Source: Arthrobacter sp. KBS0703
Lineage (GTDB): Bacteria > Actinomycetota > Actinomycetes > Actinomycetales > Micrococcaceae
Direction of reading: 5' to 3'
NCBI RefSeq assembly: GCF_002008315.2
Contig: NZ_MVDG02000001.1
Coordinates: 1,116,001-1,180,000, forward strand
Length of the DNA stretch: 64,000 nucleotides
Position numbers and translations under genes: made by a program. Numbering within the stretch: position 1 is the stretch's first letter; each line of letters begins with the position of its first letter. Of this stretch, positions 27,915 through 37,470 are shown one piece after another. The notes under the pieces were generated by a model. It worked only from the letters and a program-made list of their open reading frames with translations, was not told where the DNA came from and ran no database searches.

Positions 27915-27953
27915 GGCCGCGGCCCCTTCCACAAGGGAGGGGGCGCGGCCTTT
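27915..27953 (+). terminator. Terminator after the MFS gene
   Basis: GGCCGCG-CCCC arm (27915-27926, one bulge) pairs with GGGGCGCGGCC (27940-27950), followed by TTT. Confidence 0.75.
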
Positions 27954-27975
27954 CGCTGTTTCCAGGCCTACTGAG

Positions 27976-28437
27976 TCAGGTTTCAGACGCCACGATTTCC
28001 AATACGTGCGCATAGTTCTGCAGGAGAGTCGGCGTACGCCTGACCAAGCGCTTCTCGGCGACAGAGACGACGGAAACTGCAGTTTTCCGGGTCACCCGGA
28101 CGCACGGGCTGCCGTGTTCAATGACTTCCCAATGAGCCCCAGGGACAGTGTGAGTAAGGAGGTTGCCATAGAACATGCCGATGGCGCGGACCAGCTTGGC
28201 CAGAGCGGCTCGGTCCGTGAAGCCATCCATCAGCCGATCGATGGCTGCAAGGCCCTCTTCTGAGCGGGGTAGATCGTGCCCGATGGAATGGAAGTAGGCC
28301 AGCAGTTCGTCGTAACCACCAACGTTGGTCGGCGCAGGAGCGGGGGCGTCCGGTGCAGGTGTGTATTCGGCATGCCGGCGAGGAATTCCCGGTGGAAGGT
28401 GATGCAGCGGTTCCTCGTAGCGGCCGGCGCCCATCAT
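27976..28437 (-). CDS. DUF6278-like hypothetical protein
   Basis: 153 aa. The C-terminal two thirds (IDRLMDGFTDRAALAKLV, GMFYGNLLTHTVPGAHWEVIEHGSPCVRV) resemble DUF6278. The N-terminal 40 residues are Pro/Ala-rich. Function unknown. It is convergent with the MFS gene and separated from the dehydrogenase gene upstream by 95 bases. Confidence 0.6.
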   Translation of the reverse strand: MMGAGRYEEPLHHLPPGIPRRHAEYTPAPDAPAPAPTNVGGYDELLAYFHSIGHDLPRSEEGLAAIDRLMDGFTDRAALAKLVRAIGMFYGNLLTHTVPGAHWEVIEHGSPCVRVTRKTAVSVVSVAEKRLVRRTPTLLQNYAHVLEIVASET

Positions 28438-28532
28438 GTCGAAAGATTACGCCGGATGAGGACCTTTTGAACCGCAAAGGGCGGCCCTTCCGTTTCCGGA
28501 GGAGTCGCCCTTGGGGTCAGGAGCAGTGCGTT

Positions 28533-29585
28533 CTAGTAGAAGTGGACCATGTCCACGAGGTGGGGGAGTTCGCCGCCGTCGAGGAAGGTCCGCAGGTTGC
28601 TGCAGAACCGTTCCGTGATGAGGCGGTTTTCAGCGGCGCTCAGGGCTGACGTGTGCGGCGACACCATCACCTTGGGGTGGTCCCACAGCGGGCTGTCCTG
28701 GGGGAGCGGCTCCACGGCGAACACGTCGAGGCAGGCATACGAAACCTGGCCGCTTTCCAGGGCCTCCAGCAACGCATCCTCATCCACCACGGTTCCGCGT
28801 CCCACGTTCACAAACACGGTGCCCGGCTTCATGGCCGCGAAGATTTCGCGGTTGAAGAGCCGCTCCGTGTAGGGCGTGCCGGGCAGGGTGTTCACGACGG
28901 CGTCGGCGGAGGCCAGCAGGCCGGCGAGGCCGCTGTTGTCGGCCACTTCTTCGATGCCCTCGATTGGCTCCACGTTCCGCTTGGTCCCGCTGACCTTCAT
29001 GCCGAGGGCTCGGGCGATCCGTGCCGTTTCGAGGCCGATTTCGCCGAGCCCGGTGACCACCAGCGATGAGCCGCTGACCAGTCGCGTCGGGGTCCGCAGT
29101 TCCGGCCAGACCTTGGCGGCCTGGTCCTGGGCAAGTTCGGCGCTCCGCTTGAAGCCGTTGAGGATCCCCAGTGCGGCGAACTCGGCCAGCGGCAGGGCGT
29201 GGACTCCTGCCGACGTGGTCACCTTGAACTTGTTCAGCGTTTCGGGGTCGAGGCCGGAGGCCTTCACGGCCCCGCCTGCCCCGGCCGCCATGGCGTGGAT
29301 CCACTGCAGGCGCGGGTTTTCCCGCGCTATCCGGGCCAGCCCTGCGGGGCTTTCGTTCGGAAGGCCGTACAGCACCTGGGCCTGGCCCAGCATCCCCCAG
29401 TAGCGCTCCTCCTGCTCGGGGGTGCGGCTGAAGGCCGGGTCGCCGGCATGGTCGGCCGGGAAGCGCTCCGGAGGCAGCAGTTCGGGTTCGTAGAGAACGG
29501 TCACGGAAGGGTCTACGGCGCGGATGCGTTCCACCAGCTCGGCTTCGAGCGGGACGGCGATCGCGACGATGGTTTCAGTCGTCAT
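28533..29585 (-). CDS. D-2-hydroxyacid dehydrogenase
   Basis: 350 aa from ATG 29585; an alternative ATG at 29597 would overlap the operator. The NAD-binding motif is VVTGLGEIGLETARIA. Catalytic residues appear as Arg in VNVGRGTVVDE, Glu in DVFAVEPLPQDSPLW and His in VSPHTS. The family reduces 2-oxoacids or oxidises D-hydroxyacids; the exact substrate is unknown. It is divergent from the beta-hydroxyacid dehydrogenase gene, with a TGTTCA-type palindrome just before its start. Confidence 0.9.
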   Translation of the reverse strand: MTTETIVAIAVPLEAELVERIRAVDPSVTVLYEPELLPPERFPADHAGDPAFSRTPEQEERYWGMLGQAQVLYGLPNESPAGLARIARENPRLQWIHAMAAGAGGAVKASGLDPETLNKFKVTTSAGVHALPLAEFAALGILNGFKRSAELAQDQAAKVWPELRTPTRLVSGSSLVVTGLGEIGLETARIARALGMKVSGTKRNVEPIEGIEEVADNSGLAGLLASADAVVNTLPGTPYTERLFNREIFAAMKPGTVFVNVGRGTVVDEDALLEALESGQVSYACLDVFAVEPLPQDSPLWDHPKVMVSPHTSALSAAENRLITERFCSNLRTFLDGGELPHLVDMVHFY

Positions 29586-29587
29586 AG

Positions 29588-29605
29588 TGTTCATCATACT
29601 GAATA
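29588..29605. promoter_or_regulatory. Putative IclR operator in the divergent promoter region
   Basis: TGTTCA-TCATAC-TGAATA matches the iclR-upstream palindrome in 11 of 12 arm bases with the same spacer. It lies immediately before the D-2-hydroxyacid dehydrogenase start; an extra TGAACA half-site is at 29619-29624. Confidence 0.55.
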
Positions 29606-29667
29606 GAGGCTAGGATACTGAACAGATTTCCATACATTAACCACGAAGATGTGAGGTTGCGCTGCAT

Positions 29668-30600
29668 ATGAATGTACAGAGAGCAGGCTTCGTCGGCCTG
29701 GGACTGATGGGGGCGCCCATGGCGGCAAACCTACTCAGGAACGGATGGTCCGTCACCGCCTGGAACCGCTCGCCCGCCGCGTCGGAAGAATTCCGGCAGC
29801 GTGGCGGCGAGGTGGCAAGTGAGGTGGCAGGACTCCGCGACGAGCCCGTGACCGTCTTCATGCTCCCGGATCTGGCAAACATAGAGGAGGCCTCGGCGGG
29901 GCTGCTGGCCAGCTGGGCGGACAGTCCTCCCGCGCGCGGCACCGCCCTGGTGGTCATGAGCAGCGTTTCCCCCGAGGGCGTCCGCGCATTCGGGCGCCGC
30001 GTGTGGGAAGCCAGCGCGGGCAATGCCGTGGTGGTCGACGCGCCGGTCAGCGGGGGCACCGTCGGCGCTACGGACGGGACCCTGGCCATCATGGCCGGAG
30101 CCGACGACGCAGCTGACTTCCGCAGGCTGCAGCCGCTGTTCGAAGCCATGGGAACCACGGTCCGGCTGCTGGGCCCCCTCGGCGCTGGATCACTCGCGAA
30201 GGCCTGCAACCAGCTGATCGTGGGAACCACGACGGCGGCGCTCGCCGAAGCGGCAGAGCTCGCCGAGCGCTCCGGCCTGGAAGTCGCGGCATTTTACGAG
30301 GTGCTCGCCGGCGGACTTGCCGGAAGCAGGGTCCTGGACATCGTCGGCCCGCGGCTCGTGCGCAAGGACTACACACCCACCGGGCCCGCCAAGTTCATGC
30401 ACAAGGACCTTTCCTTCGTCGTTGAGTCGGCCGAAGCGGCCGGTGCAGCTGTCCCCATGGCGAGGGCCGGCGTCGAACTCTACGCGGAACTCAAACGGCA
30501 GGGTCTGGGGGACCAGGATCTCGCCGTCGTAAGGCAGACCATTTCGAATCTCAGCAGGACAACAGCGGACGCCGCGAAGAGAGGGCCCCTTCCAGAATGA
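29668..30600 (+). CDS. NAD(P)-dependent beta-hydroxyacid dehydrogenase
   Basis: 310 aa. GFVGLGLMGAPMAANLLRNGW is the family's N-terminal Rossmann motif, DAPVSGGTVGATDGTLAIMAGG-like sequence marks the substrate site (here ...IMAGADD), and GAGSLAKACNQLIVG carries the catalytic Lys. Relatives include tartronate-semialdehyde reductase, L-threonate dehydrogenase and 3-hydroxyisobutyrate dehydrogenase. The stop overlaps the start of the SDR gene (ATGA), indicating one operon. Confidence 0.9.
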   Translation: MNVQRAGFVGLGLMGAPMAANLLRNGWSVTAWNRSPAASEEFRQRGGEVASEVAGLRDEPVTVFMLPDLANIEEASAGLLASWADSPPARGTALVVMSSVSPEGVRAFGRRVWEASAGNAVVVDAPVSGGTVGATDGTLAIMAGADDAADFRRLQPLFEAMGTTVRLLGPLGAGSLAKACNQLIVGTTTAALAEAAELAERSGLEVAAFYEVLAGGLAGSRVLDIVGPRLVRKDYTPTGPAKFMHKDLSFVVESAEAAGAAVPMARAGVELYAELKRQGLGDQDLAVVRQTISNLSRTTADAAKRGPLPE

Positions 30601-31367
30601 GTGCACTTTTTGATCTGTCCGGGCGGATAGCGTTGGTGACGGGTTCGAGCCGGGGGATCGGTAATGCGTTGGCGCGGGCGCTGGCGGATGCCGGTGCCAC
30701 GGTGGTGCTGAACGGGCTGAATCCGGAGCGGCTCAAGGATGCCGAGGCGGCGATGGCGGCGGATTATGCGCCGGGCCGGGTGCGTGGCTGCGCGTTTGAT
30801 GTCACGGATGATGCCGAGGCTGCGCGGGGTATTGCGTGGGTGGAGGAGCAGGTGGGTCCGCTGCAGATCCTGGTGAATAACGCCGGGATCCAGCACCGGG
30901 TGCCGATGCTGGAGCTGGATGTGAAGGACTGGGAGCGGGTGATTGCCACGGATCTGACCAGCGCGTTTCTGGTGGGCCGGGAGGCGGCCCGGCACATGAT
31001 TGCGCGCGGGCGCGGGAAGATCATCAATATCTGTTCGGTGCAGACGGACCTGGCCCGGCCCACGATCGCCCCGTACGTTGCGGCCAAGGGCGGGCTGCGG
31101 AACCTGACCCGGGCGATGACCGCGGAGTGGGCGGGCTCGGGGCTGCAGATCAACGGGATCGCGCCGGGCTACATCCATACCGAGATGACGCAGAACCTGG
31201 TCGATGACGGGGAGTTCAATGCCTGGATCCTGGGCCGGACGCCGGCGCACCGCTGGGGCACGGTCCAGGACCTGGCCGGGCCGGCGGTGTGGCTGGCCTC
31301 GGACGGTTCGGATTTCGTGAACGGGCAGACGATCTTCATCGACGGCGGAATGACGGTGGTGGTCTGA
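30597..31367 (+). CDS. SDR, gluconate 5-dehydrogenase-like
   Basis: 256 aa. TGSSRGIGNALARALADAG binds the cofactor, NNAGIQHR is conserved, and the Ser-Tyr-Lys set is ICSVQT with YVAAKGG. LSGRIALVTGSSRGIG together with NNAGIQHR is typical of IdnO/gluconate 5-dehydrogenases, which interconvert 5-ketogluconate and gluconate. It overlaps idnD downstream (TGATG), supporting a shared idonate/ketogluconate role. Confidence 0.85.
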   Translation: MSALFDLSGRIALVTGSSRGIGNALARALADAGATVVLNGLNPERLKDAEAAMAADYAPGRVRGCAFDVTDDAEAARGIAWVEEQVGPLQILVNNAGIQHRVPMLELDVKDWERVIATDLTSAFLVGREAARHMIARGRGKIINICSVQTDLARPTIAPYVAAKGGLRNLTRAMTAEWAGSGLQINGIAPGYIHTEMTQNLVDDGEFNAWILGRTPAHRWGTVQDLAGPAVWLASDGSDFVNGQTIFIDGGMTVVV

Positions 31368-32448
31368 TGACGGCATCAACAGAGGCAGAGGCTTCAACGG
31401 CGTTGCCGGTGTCGGGCCTGGCGGTGGTCGCGCACGCGAAGGGCGATCTGCGGATCGAGGAGGTCCCGTTGGCCGTGCCGGGGCCGGAGGAGGCCGTCGT
31501 GGAGGTCCTGTACGGCGGGATCTGCGGCTCGGACCTGCACTACTGGCTCCACGGAGCGGCGGGCGAGTCGATCCTGAAGGCGCCGCTGGTGCTCGGACAT
31601 GAAGATGTGTATAAGAGACACGGGCGGGTGGTCCGGGCCGCCGCGGACGGCACCGGCCCGGCCGCGGGCACCGCGGTGGCGGTGCATCCGGCCACCCGGG
31701 TCCGGGCGCGGCCCGGTATCCGGCGGACCGGCCCAACCTCTCACCCGGCTGCACCTATCTGGGCAGCGCGGCCCGTTACCCGCACACCGACGGCGCGTTC
31801 AGCCGCTACGTGAACCTGCCGGTGCGGATGCTCCGGCCGCTGCCGGCAGGCCTTGACCTGCGCACCGCGGCGCTGATCGAACCCGCAAGTGTGGCCTGGC
31901 ACGCGGTGGCCCGGGCCGGGGACGTGACGGGCAAGACCGCCCTGGTGATCGGGTCCGGCCCCATCGGCGCGCTGGCCGTCGCGGTCCTGAAGCGGGCCGG
32001 CGCGGCCCGGATCGTCGCGGTCGACATGCACGCCAAACCGCTCGAGATCGCCGCCGCGGTCGGCGCGGACGAGGTCCTGGCCGCCGGCGACGCGGACGCG
32101 ATCGCCGCCGTCGAGGCCGACGTCGTGATCGAATCCTCCGGCAACCACCACGGGCTGGCCTCCGCGATCCGGGGCGCCGCCCGCGGCGGGACCGTGGTGC
32201 TGGTCGGGCTGCTGCCCACCGGCCCGCAGCCGGTCCTGATCTCCCTGGCCATCACCCGCGAACTCGACCTCAAGGGCTCCTTCCGCTTCAACGACGAAAT
32301 CGACGACGTCATCGCCGCCCTCGCCGACCGCACCCTGCACATCGAACCCGTCATCACCCACGAATTCCCGGTCCAGGACGCCCTCGAAGCCTTCACCGTC
32401 GCCCGCAACTCCGCCGAATCCGGCAAGGTGCTGCTGAGCTTTGCGTAG
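31367..32448 (+). pseudogene. idnD: idnD-like zinc-dependent dehydrogenase, frame broken by sequence artefacts
   Basis: N-terminal GroES-like part begins at ATG 31367 and includes YGGICGSDLHYWLHG and PLVLGHE (zinc ligands). At 31603-31620 an 18-base adapter replaces the expected residues after LGHE. At about 31694-31697 one base is missing from a C-run, shifting the frame; the continuation reads ARYPADRPNLSPGCTYLGSA then RYVNLPVRMLRPLP. The Rossmann motif VIGSGPIGALAVAVLKRAG follows. IdnD oxidises L-idonate to 5-ketogluconate. The true gene is probably intact and the damage is an assembly error. Confidence 0.85.
31603..31620 (+). other. Embedded Nextera/Tn5 mosaic-end adapter (18 of 19 bases)
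   Basis: AGATGTGTATAAGAGACA matches the Nextera mosaic end except its last G. It sits inside idnD and yields the adapter-derived peptide DVYKR. Artefact. Confidence 0.95.
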
Positions 32449-32453
32449 AGCTG

Positions 32454-33194
32454 CTAGCGGCGTTGCACCGGGACGAACACCCGCGGCTGCTCCAGCCACA
32501 CGGGCTCCATCTCCGAGATGGTCTGGCGCATGATCATGCTTGACGCCTCGCGGGCTTCGGCGGCGTCGCCGGTGAAAATGGCCTTGGCAACGTCCAGGTG
32601 CCATTGGAGCACGACGTCGCGGGGGCGGTCCGGCATCAGCCCGTGCACCGTGCGGCCGGTCAGTGTCTCGGCCACCTGGCCTACGAGGTTGGCGAACATT
32701 TCGTTGCCGGACCCGCTCAGCAGCAGGGAGTGGAACTGGATGTCCAGCTCGAGGAACCGGGGCACGTCGCCGGCCTGCCCGGCGTCGCGCATGGCGAGCG
32801 ACACCTCCAGCAGCTCCTGGCGGAGATCGTCCGGAGCGTTCACGGCGGCGAGTTCCGCGGCAACGGGTTCGACGGCGGACCGCAGTTCCGCGAGCGACCT
32901 TAGCTGGGCGCCGCGGCCTTCGCCGGCCAGCCGCCAGCGGATGACCTGGGGGTCGAAAGGGTTCCAGCGGTGGGGCGGGAGGACCCTGATTCCCACGCGT
33001 TTGGTGGTTTCCACCAGGCCGAGTGACTGGAGCACCCGGACGGCCTCACGGACCACCGATCGCGACACGTTCAGTTCGTCCTCCAGCTGCTCCGCCAGCA
33101 TGACGTGGCCCGTGGGGAGGCTTCCGCCGACGATCCGGGTTCCCAGGTGCTCGATGGCACGGTGGTGGAGGCTGGTTGACATATTGGTAAGCAT
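32454..33194 (-). CDS. GntR-family regulator, FadR (FCD) subfamily
   Basis: About 246 aa from ATG 33194 (MLTNMSTSL; ATG 33182 also possible). The winged helix has LPTGHVMLAEQLEDELNVSRSVVREAVRVLQSLGLVET. The FCD effector domain includes FLELDIQFHSLLLSGSGNEMF with metal-binding His. It lies between idnD (convergent) and gnd (divergent), so it likely responds to gluconate or a related sugar acid and controls these genes (inference). Confidence 0.9.
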   Translation of the reverse strand: MLTNMSTSLHHRAIEHLGTRIVGGSLPTGHVMLAEQLEDELNVSRSVVREAVRVLQSLGLVETTKRVGIRVLPPHRWNPFDPQVIRWRLAGEGRGAQLRSLAELRSAVEPVAAELAAVNAPDDLRQELLEVSLAMRDAGQAGDVPRFLELDIQFHSLLLSGSGNEMFANLVGQVAETLTGRTVHGLMPDRPRDVVLQWHLDVAKAIFTGDAAEAREASSMIMRQTISEMEPVWLEQPRVFVPVQRR

Positions 33195-33421
33195 AATCGG
33201 GCGGCGCCGGTTTGTTTCCCGCCTCACCCCCGGCCGCGGGCGCGCGCAGCGCCGCACATCATAGACTGTTTGTGACGCGCGTCTTTCCACTACGTGGGCG
33301 CCACTTTCCCCACGTGCCCCGCAATACATATGGTTTATTCACAGCCACTTTGCCTTAAGCGTGTTCCGCAGGACGTGCGGGACCCATTGCACACGTTGCA
33401 CAGAAATGAATTGGAGTTTTG

Positions 33422-34858
33422 ATGTCAGCACACATCGGTGTCACCGGCCTTGCGGTGATGGGCGCCAACCTTGCGCGCAACCTGGCCCGGAACGGCTTCA
33501 CCGTTGCCCTGCACAACAGGTCGGTCGAGAAGACCGACACACTGCTGGAAAAGTACGGTCACGAAGGCGACTTCGTCCGGACCGAGAGCCTGCAAGAGCT
33601 CGTTAACTCGCTCGAGAAGCCGCGCCGGGTCCTGATCATGGTCAAGGCCGGCAAGCCGGTTGACTCCGTGATTGAGCAGCTCGAACCGCTGCTCGAGGCG
33701 GGCGACATCATCATCGACGCCGGCAACTCGCACTACGAGGACACCCGCCGCCGCGAAGCCGCCCTGGCCAAGAAGGACCTGCACTTCGTCGGCATCGGTG
33801 TCTCCGGCGGTGAGGAGGGCGCACTCAACGGCCCGTCCATCATGCCAGGCGGTTCCAAGGAGTCCTACGACGCCCTCGGTCCGCTGCTGGAAAAGATCGC
33901 CGCTAACGTCGACGGCCAGCCCTGCTGCGCCTGGATCGGCACCGACGGCGCCGGCCACTTCGTCAAGATGGTCCACAACGGCATCGAATACGCCGACATG
34001 CAGGTCATCGGCGAAGCCTTTGATCTCCTCCGCTCCGGCGCCGGCATTGAGCCGGCCGAGCAGTCCAAGATCTTCGCCGAGTGGAACAAGGGCGATCTCG
34101 CCTCGTTCCTGATCGAAATCTCCGCCGAGGTCCTCGGCCACGTGGACACCCGCACGGGCAAGCCGTTCGTGGACGTCGTCGTCGACGCCGCCGGCCAGAA
34201 GGGCACCGGCCGTTGGACGGTCATCTCCGCCCTCGAGCTGGGATCCCCGACGTCGGGCATTGCCGAGTCCGTGTTCGCCCGCGCACTGTCCTCGCAGGCC
34301 GAGCAGCGCAAGCTGGCCCAGGAACTCCTCGCCGGCGAGGAAATTGCCGTGGAGGTCCCGGAGACGTTCGTCGAGGACGTCCGCCAGGCGCTGTACGCCT
34401 CCAAGCTGGTTTCCTACGCTCAGGGCCTGGACATGCTGACGTCCGCAGCCAAGGAATACGGCTGGGACCTGAAGCTGGACGAGATCGCTTCGCTCTGGCG
34501 CGGCGGCTGCATCATCCGTGCGGAATTGCTCAAGGAAATCACCAAGGCCTACGCCGCCGACGAGAAGCCGGCAAACCTGCTGTTCGCCCCGGCCTTCACC
34601 AAGGCCATCGCCGAGGTCCTTCCGGCCTGGCGCCGCGTGGTTGCGACGGCTGTGCAGCTGGGTATCCCCGTGCCGGTCTTCTCCTCTTCGCTGGCCTACT
34701 ACGACGGCCTGCGCCGCAAGCGCCTGCCGGCTGCCGTGATCCAGGGCCAGCGCGACCTGTTCGGCGCCCACACCTACGGCCGTGTTGACGCTGAGGGCAC
34801 GTTCCACACCCTGTGGGGCGAGGACAAGTCCGAGATCGAGGCAGTGGACACCCACTAG
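33422..34858 (+). CDS. gnd: 6-phosphogluconate dehydrogenase, decarboxylating
   Basis: 478 aa from ATG 33422 with GGAG ten bases upstream. The cofactor motif is GVTGLAVMGANLARN. Catalytic motifs are VGIGVSGGEEGALNGPSIMPGG and FVKMVHNGIEYADMQ. The C-terminal region includes GGCIIRAELL and AYYDGLRRKRLPAAVIQGQRD. It makes ribulose 5-phosphate and NADPH. Long (NADP) form. Upstream dehydrogenases would deliver gluconate, though no gluconate kinase is in the window. Confidence 0.96.
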   Translation: MSAHIGVTGLAVMGANLARNLARNGFTVALHNRSVEKTDTLLEKYGHEGDFVRTESLQELVNSLEKPRRVLIMVKAGKPVDSVIEQLEPLLEAGDIIIDAGNSHYEDTRRREAALAKKDLHFVGIGVSGGEEGALNGPSIMPGGSKESYDALGPLLEKIAANVDGQPCCAWIGTDGAGHFVKMVHNGIEYADMQVIGEAFDLLRSGAGIEPAEQSKIFAEWNKGDLASFLIEISAEVLGHVDTRTGKPFVDVVVDAAGQKGTGRWTVISALELGSPTSGIAESVFARALSSQAEQRKLAQELLAGEEIAVEVPETFVEDVRQALYASKLVSYAQGLDMLTSAAKEYGWDLKLDEIASLWRGGCIIRAELLKEITKAYAADEKPANLLFAPAFTKAIAEVLPAWRRVVATAVQLGIPVPVFSSSLAYYDGLRRKRLPAAVIQGQRDLFGAHTYGRVDAEGTFHTLWGEDKSEIEAVDTH

Positions 34859-34904
34859 TCACCGGCTAGCGCAGTCTCCGGCTAGCGCAGGACCGTTCCG
34901 ACAC

Positions 34905-34954
34905 CAACGGCCGGCACATCCCCGATACTCTGGGGAGGTGCCGGCCGTTGTTGT
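34905..34954 (+). terminator. Terminator after gnd
   Basis: CAACGGCCGGCAC (34905-34917) pairs exactly with GTGCCGGCCGTTG (34938-34950), with inner CCCC/GGGG pairing, followed by TTGTG. Confidence 0.85.
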
Positions 34955-35007
34955 GTCCGGCGCCAACTGTTCCGCCGAACACCGTTCCCCAAATCTAGGA
35001 GTCACGA

Positions 35008-35841
35008 GTGTCCCAGCCAGTAGCGTTCGTCACCGGAGCATCCACAGGCATCGGATTTGAGGCAGCGAAAAAGCTCGCCGCCAGCGGATTCACGGTCTAC
35101 GCCGGGGCACGGCGGGTGGACAGGATGGAACCCCTCAAAGCCCACGGCGTCAACGTCCTGGAACTGGACGTCACGGACGAAGAGTCGATGAAAGCCGCCG
35201 TGGACACCGTCCTGGACGCACACGCCCGGATCGACGTCCTGGTGAACAATGCCGGCTACGGCTCCTTCGGTGCGCTGGAGGAAGTGGATCTGGCGGAAGG
35301 CAGACGGCAGTTCGATGTCAACGTCTTTGGCCTCGCGCGGATGACCCAGCTGGTCCTGCCGGCCATGCGCGCCGCGGGGCACGGGCGGATCATCAACATC
35401 TCGTCCATCGGCGGAAAGTTCTACGAGCCGCTCGGCACCTGGTACCACGCCACCAAGTTCGCCGTCGAAGGCCTCAGCGATGCCCTGCGGCTCGAACTGA
35501 AGCCGCACGGCGTCGGCGTATCAATCATTGAACCTGCCAGCACCCTGACTGAATGGGGGCGCATCTCCGCTGAGGGGCTGCTGGCCAGCTCCGGACGCGG
35601 CCCGTACATGGACCAGGCAAAGGAAATGGCCGCTGTGCTGGCGTCCACTGACAGGCCGGCCACGTCCACGCGCCCGGAAGTCGTAGCGGACGCAGTCCTG
35701 CATGCGGCCACCTCGGCGCGCCCTAAGACGCGTTACCCCGTAGGCCGGGGCGCGGCCGCAATCCTGGCGCTGCGGCGGATCCTGCCGGACCGGGCGTATG
35801 ACGCCGCCGTCATGGCCGTCCTCAAGCGCGTAGCGCGCTGA
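35008..35841 (+). CDS. Short-chain dehydrogenase/reductase
   Basis: 277 aa from GTG 35008. TGASTGIGFEAAKKLAASG binds the cofactor, NNAGYGSFG is conserved, and the catalytic residues are in NISSIGGK and WYHATKFAVEGL. The family is broad and the substrate cannot be predicted. It is monocistronic and convergent with cysE. Confidence 0.88.
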   Translation: MSQPVAFVTGASTGIGFEAAKKLAASGFTVYAGARRVDRMEPLKAHGVNVLELDVTDEESMKAAVDTVLDAHARIDVLVNNAGYGSFGALEEVDLAEGRRQFDVNVFGLARMTQLVLPAMRAAGHGRIINISSIGGKFYEPLGTWYHATKFAVEGLSDALRLELKPHGVGVSIIEPASTLTEWGRISAEGLLASSGRGPYMDQAKEMAAVLASTDRPATSTRPEVVADAVLHAATSARPKTRYPVGRGAAAILALRRILPDRAYDAAVMAVLKRVAR

Positions 35842-35843
35842 GC

Positions 35844-36428
35844 TTAGATCCGGTACTCGATGTAATACTCGGCCGGATCCACGGCCGGTTTGGTCTCACG
35901 CTGGGCGTCACGGTGGCGCCAGCTGGCCGGTACGCCGGTCACGATGGACTCTGGCGGCGCATCCTTGACGACGACGGCGTTGGCGCCCACTGCGCTGTCC
36001 CGTCCGATCGTGATGGGCCCGAGGATCTTTGCCCCGGCCCCGATCGTCACACGGTCCTCGATGGTGGGGTGGCGCTTCACCTTCGCGAGCGACCTGCCAC
36101 CAAGGGTCACACCGTGGTAGATCATCACGTCTTCGCCGATTTCGGCCGTCTCACCGATCACCACGCCCATGCCGTGGTCGATGAAGAACCTGCGTCCGAT
36201 CGTGGCACCCGGATGGATCTCGATTCCCGTCAGGAACCGCGTCAGCTGCGAAATGAGCCGCGCCGGAAACCGAAGTGCAGGATTCTGCCACAGCTTGTGC
36301 GTCAGCCGGTGCGCCCAGATGGCGTGGAGCCCGGAATAGGCGAAAAAGTTCTCAAAAGAGCCTCGAGCCGCCGGGTCGTGGGACCGGGCGGCGTCGAGGT
36401 CTTCCTTAAGTCTTGCGAAGAAGCCCAC
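35844..36428 (-). CDS. cysE: Serine O-acetyltransferase
   Basis: 194 aa. Left-handed beta-helix hexapeptides run from [20 protein letters not shown] to [17 protein letters not shown], with the catalytic HGMG and YHGVTLGG His residues. It makes O-acetylserine for cysteine synthesis. Lies 41 bases downstream of cysK in the same operon. It is shorter at the N-terminus than E. coli CysE, as usual in actinobacteria. Confidence 0.95.
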   Translation of the reverse strand: MGFFARLKEDLDAARSHDPAARGSFENFFAYSGLHAIWAHRLTHKLWQNPALRFPARLISQLTRFLTGIEIHPGATIGRRFFIDHGMGVVIGETAEIGEDVMIYHGVTLGGRSLAKVKRHPTIEDRVTIGAGAKILGPITIGRDSAVGANAVVVKDAPPESIVTGVPASWRHRDAQRETKPAVDPAEYYIEYRI

Positions 36429-36469
36429 AAAGATCTTTCTACAGGAAACGGAAAGCAGCTGGTTAAGGC

Positions 36470-37405
36470 TTAGCCCCGGATGTCGTCATAGAGGACGGTG
36501 GAGATGTAACGCTCACCGAAGTCGCAGACCACAGCCACAATCAGCTTGCCCGCGTTCTCCGGGCGCTTGGCGAGTTCCAGCGCGCCCCAAACGATGGCGC
36601 CGGACGAGATACCGCCTAGGATGCCTTCCCTGACGCCGAGGTCCCGGGCCACGGCCACGGAATCCTCAAGGGTGGCGTCCAAGACCTCGTCGTAGACGTT
36701 GGTGTCCAGGAGCTCGGGGATGAAGTTGGCGCCGAGGCCCTGGATCTTGTGCGGGCCGGGTGCGCCGCCGTTGAGGATGGGGGAGTCCTTGGGTTCGACG
36801 GCCACGATCTGGACCTCGGGCTTGCGTTCCTTCAGGACCTGCCCGACGCCGGTGATGGTTCCGCCGGTGCCGATGCCGGACACAAAGATGTCGACCTTGC
36901 CGTCGGTGTCTTCCCAGATTTCCTCGGCCGTGGTCTTCCGGTGGATCTCCGGGTTGGCCTCGTTGGCGAACTGCTGTGCCCAGATGGAGTTCTCCGTGTT
37001 GGCCACGATTTCCTGGGCCTTCTCCACGGCGCCGCGCATCCCTTCGGACCCCGGCGTCAGCACAATCTCGGCACCAAAGGCGCGCAGCATGACACGGCGT
37101 TCGGTGGACATGGTCTCCGGCATGGTCAGGATGACCTTGTAGCCGCGGGCAGCACCCACCATGGCCAGCGCGATGCCGGTGTTGCCGGACGTACCTTCAA
37201 CGATGGTCCCGCCGGGCTTGAGCGCGCCGGACTTTTCAGCGGCGTCGATGATGGCGACTCCGATGCGGTCCTTGACGCTGTTGGCCGGGTTGTAGAACTC
37301 GAGCTTGACGGCCACCTGGGCATCCAGGCCCTCGGTCAGCCGGTTCAGCCTGACCAGGGGGGTGCCGCCTACCAGCTGCGTTACATCGTCGTAGATCCGT
37401 GCCAT
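36470..37405 (-). CDS. cysK: Cysteine synthase A
   Basis: 311 aa. The PLP Lys is in [11 protein letters not shown], the substrate loop is [11 protein letters not shown], and the phosphate loop is [14 protein letters not shown]. It converts O-acetylserine and sulfide to cysteine. First gene of cysK-cysE, with ATG 37405. Confidence 0.96.
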   Translation of the reverse strand: MARIYDDVTQLVGGTPLVRLNRLTEGLDAQVAVKLEFYNPANSVKDRIGVAIIDAAEKSGALKPGGTIVEGTSGNTGIALAMVGAARGYKVILTMPETMSTERRVMLRAFGAEIVLTPGSEGMRGAVEKAQEIVANTENSIWAQQFANEANPEIHRKTTAEEIWEDTDGKVDIFVSGIGTGGTITGVGQVLKERKPEVQIVAVEPKDSPILNGGAPGPHKIQGLGANFIPELLDTNVYDEVLDATLEDSVAVARDLGVREGILGGISSGAIVWGALELAKRPENAGKLIVAVVCDFGERYISTVLYDDIRG

Positions 37406-37470
37406 GTACTTACGCCTATCTCTCAGGAGGGAATACTTTGGTCAGCCTAACGAGGGCGCAAGCGACCCTG

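Noticed and set aside
31289..31813. Natural pseudogenisation of idnD
   Set aside because: The frameshift is beside embedded adapter sequence and both halves are otherwise well conserved.
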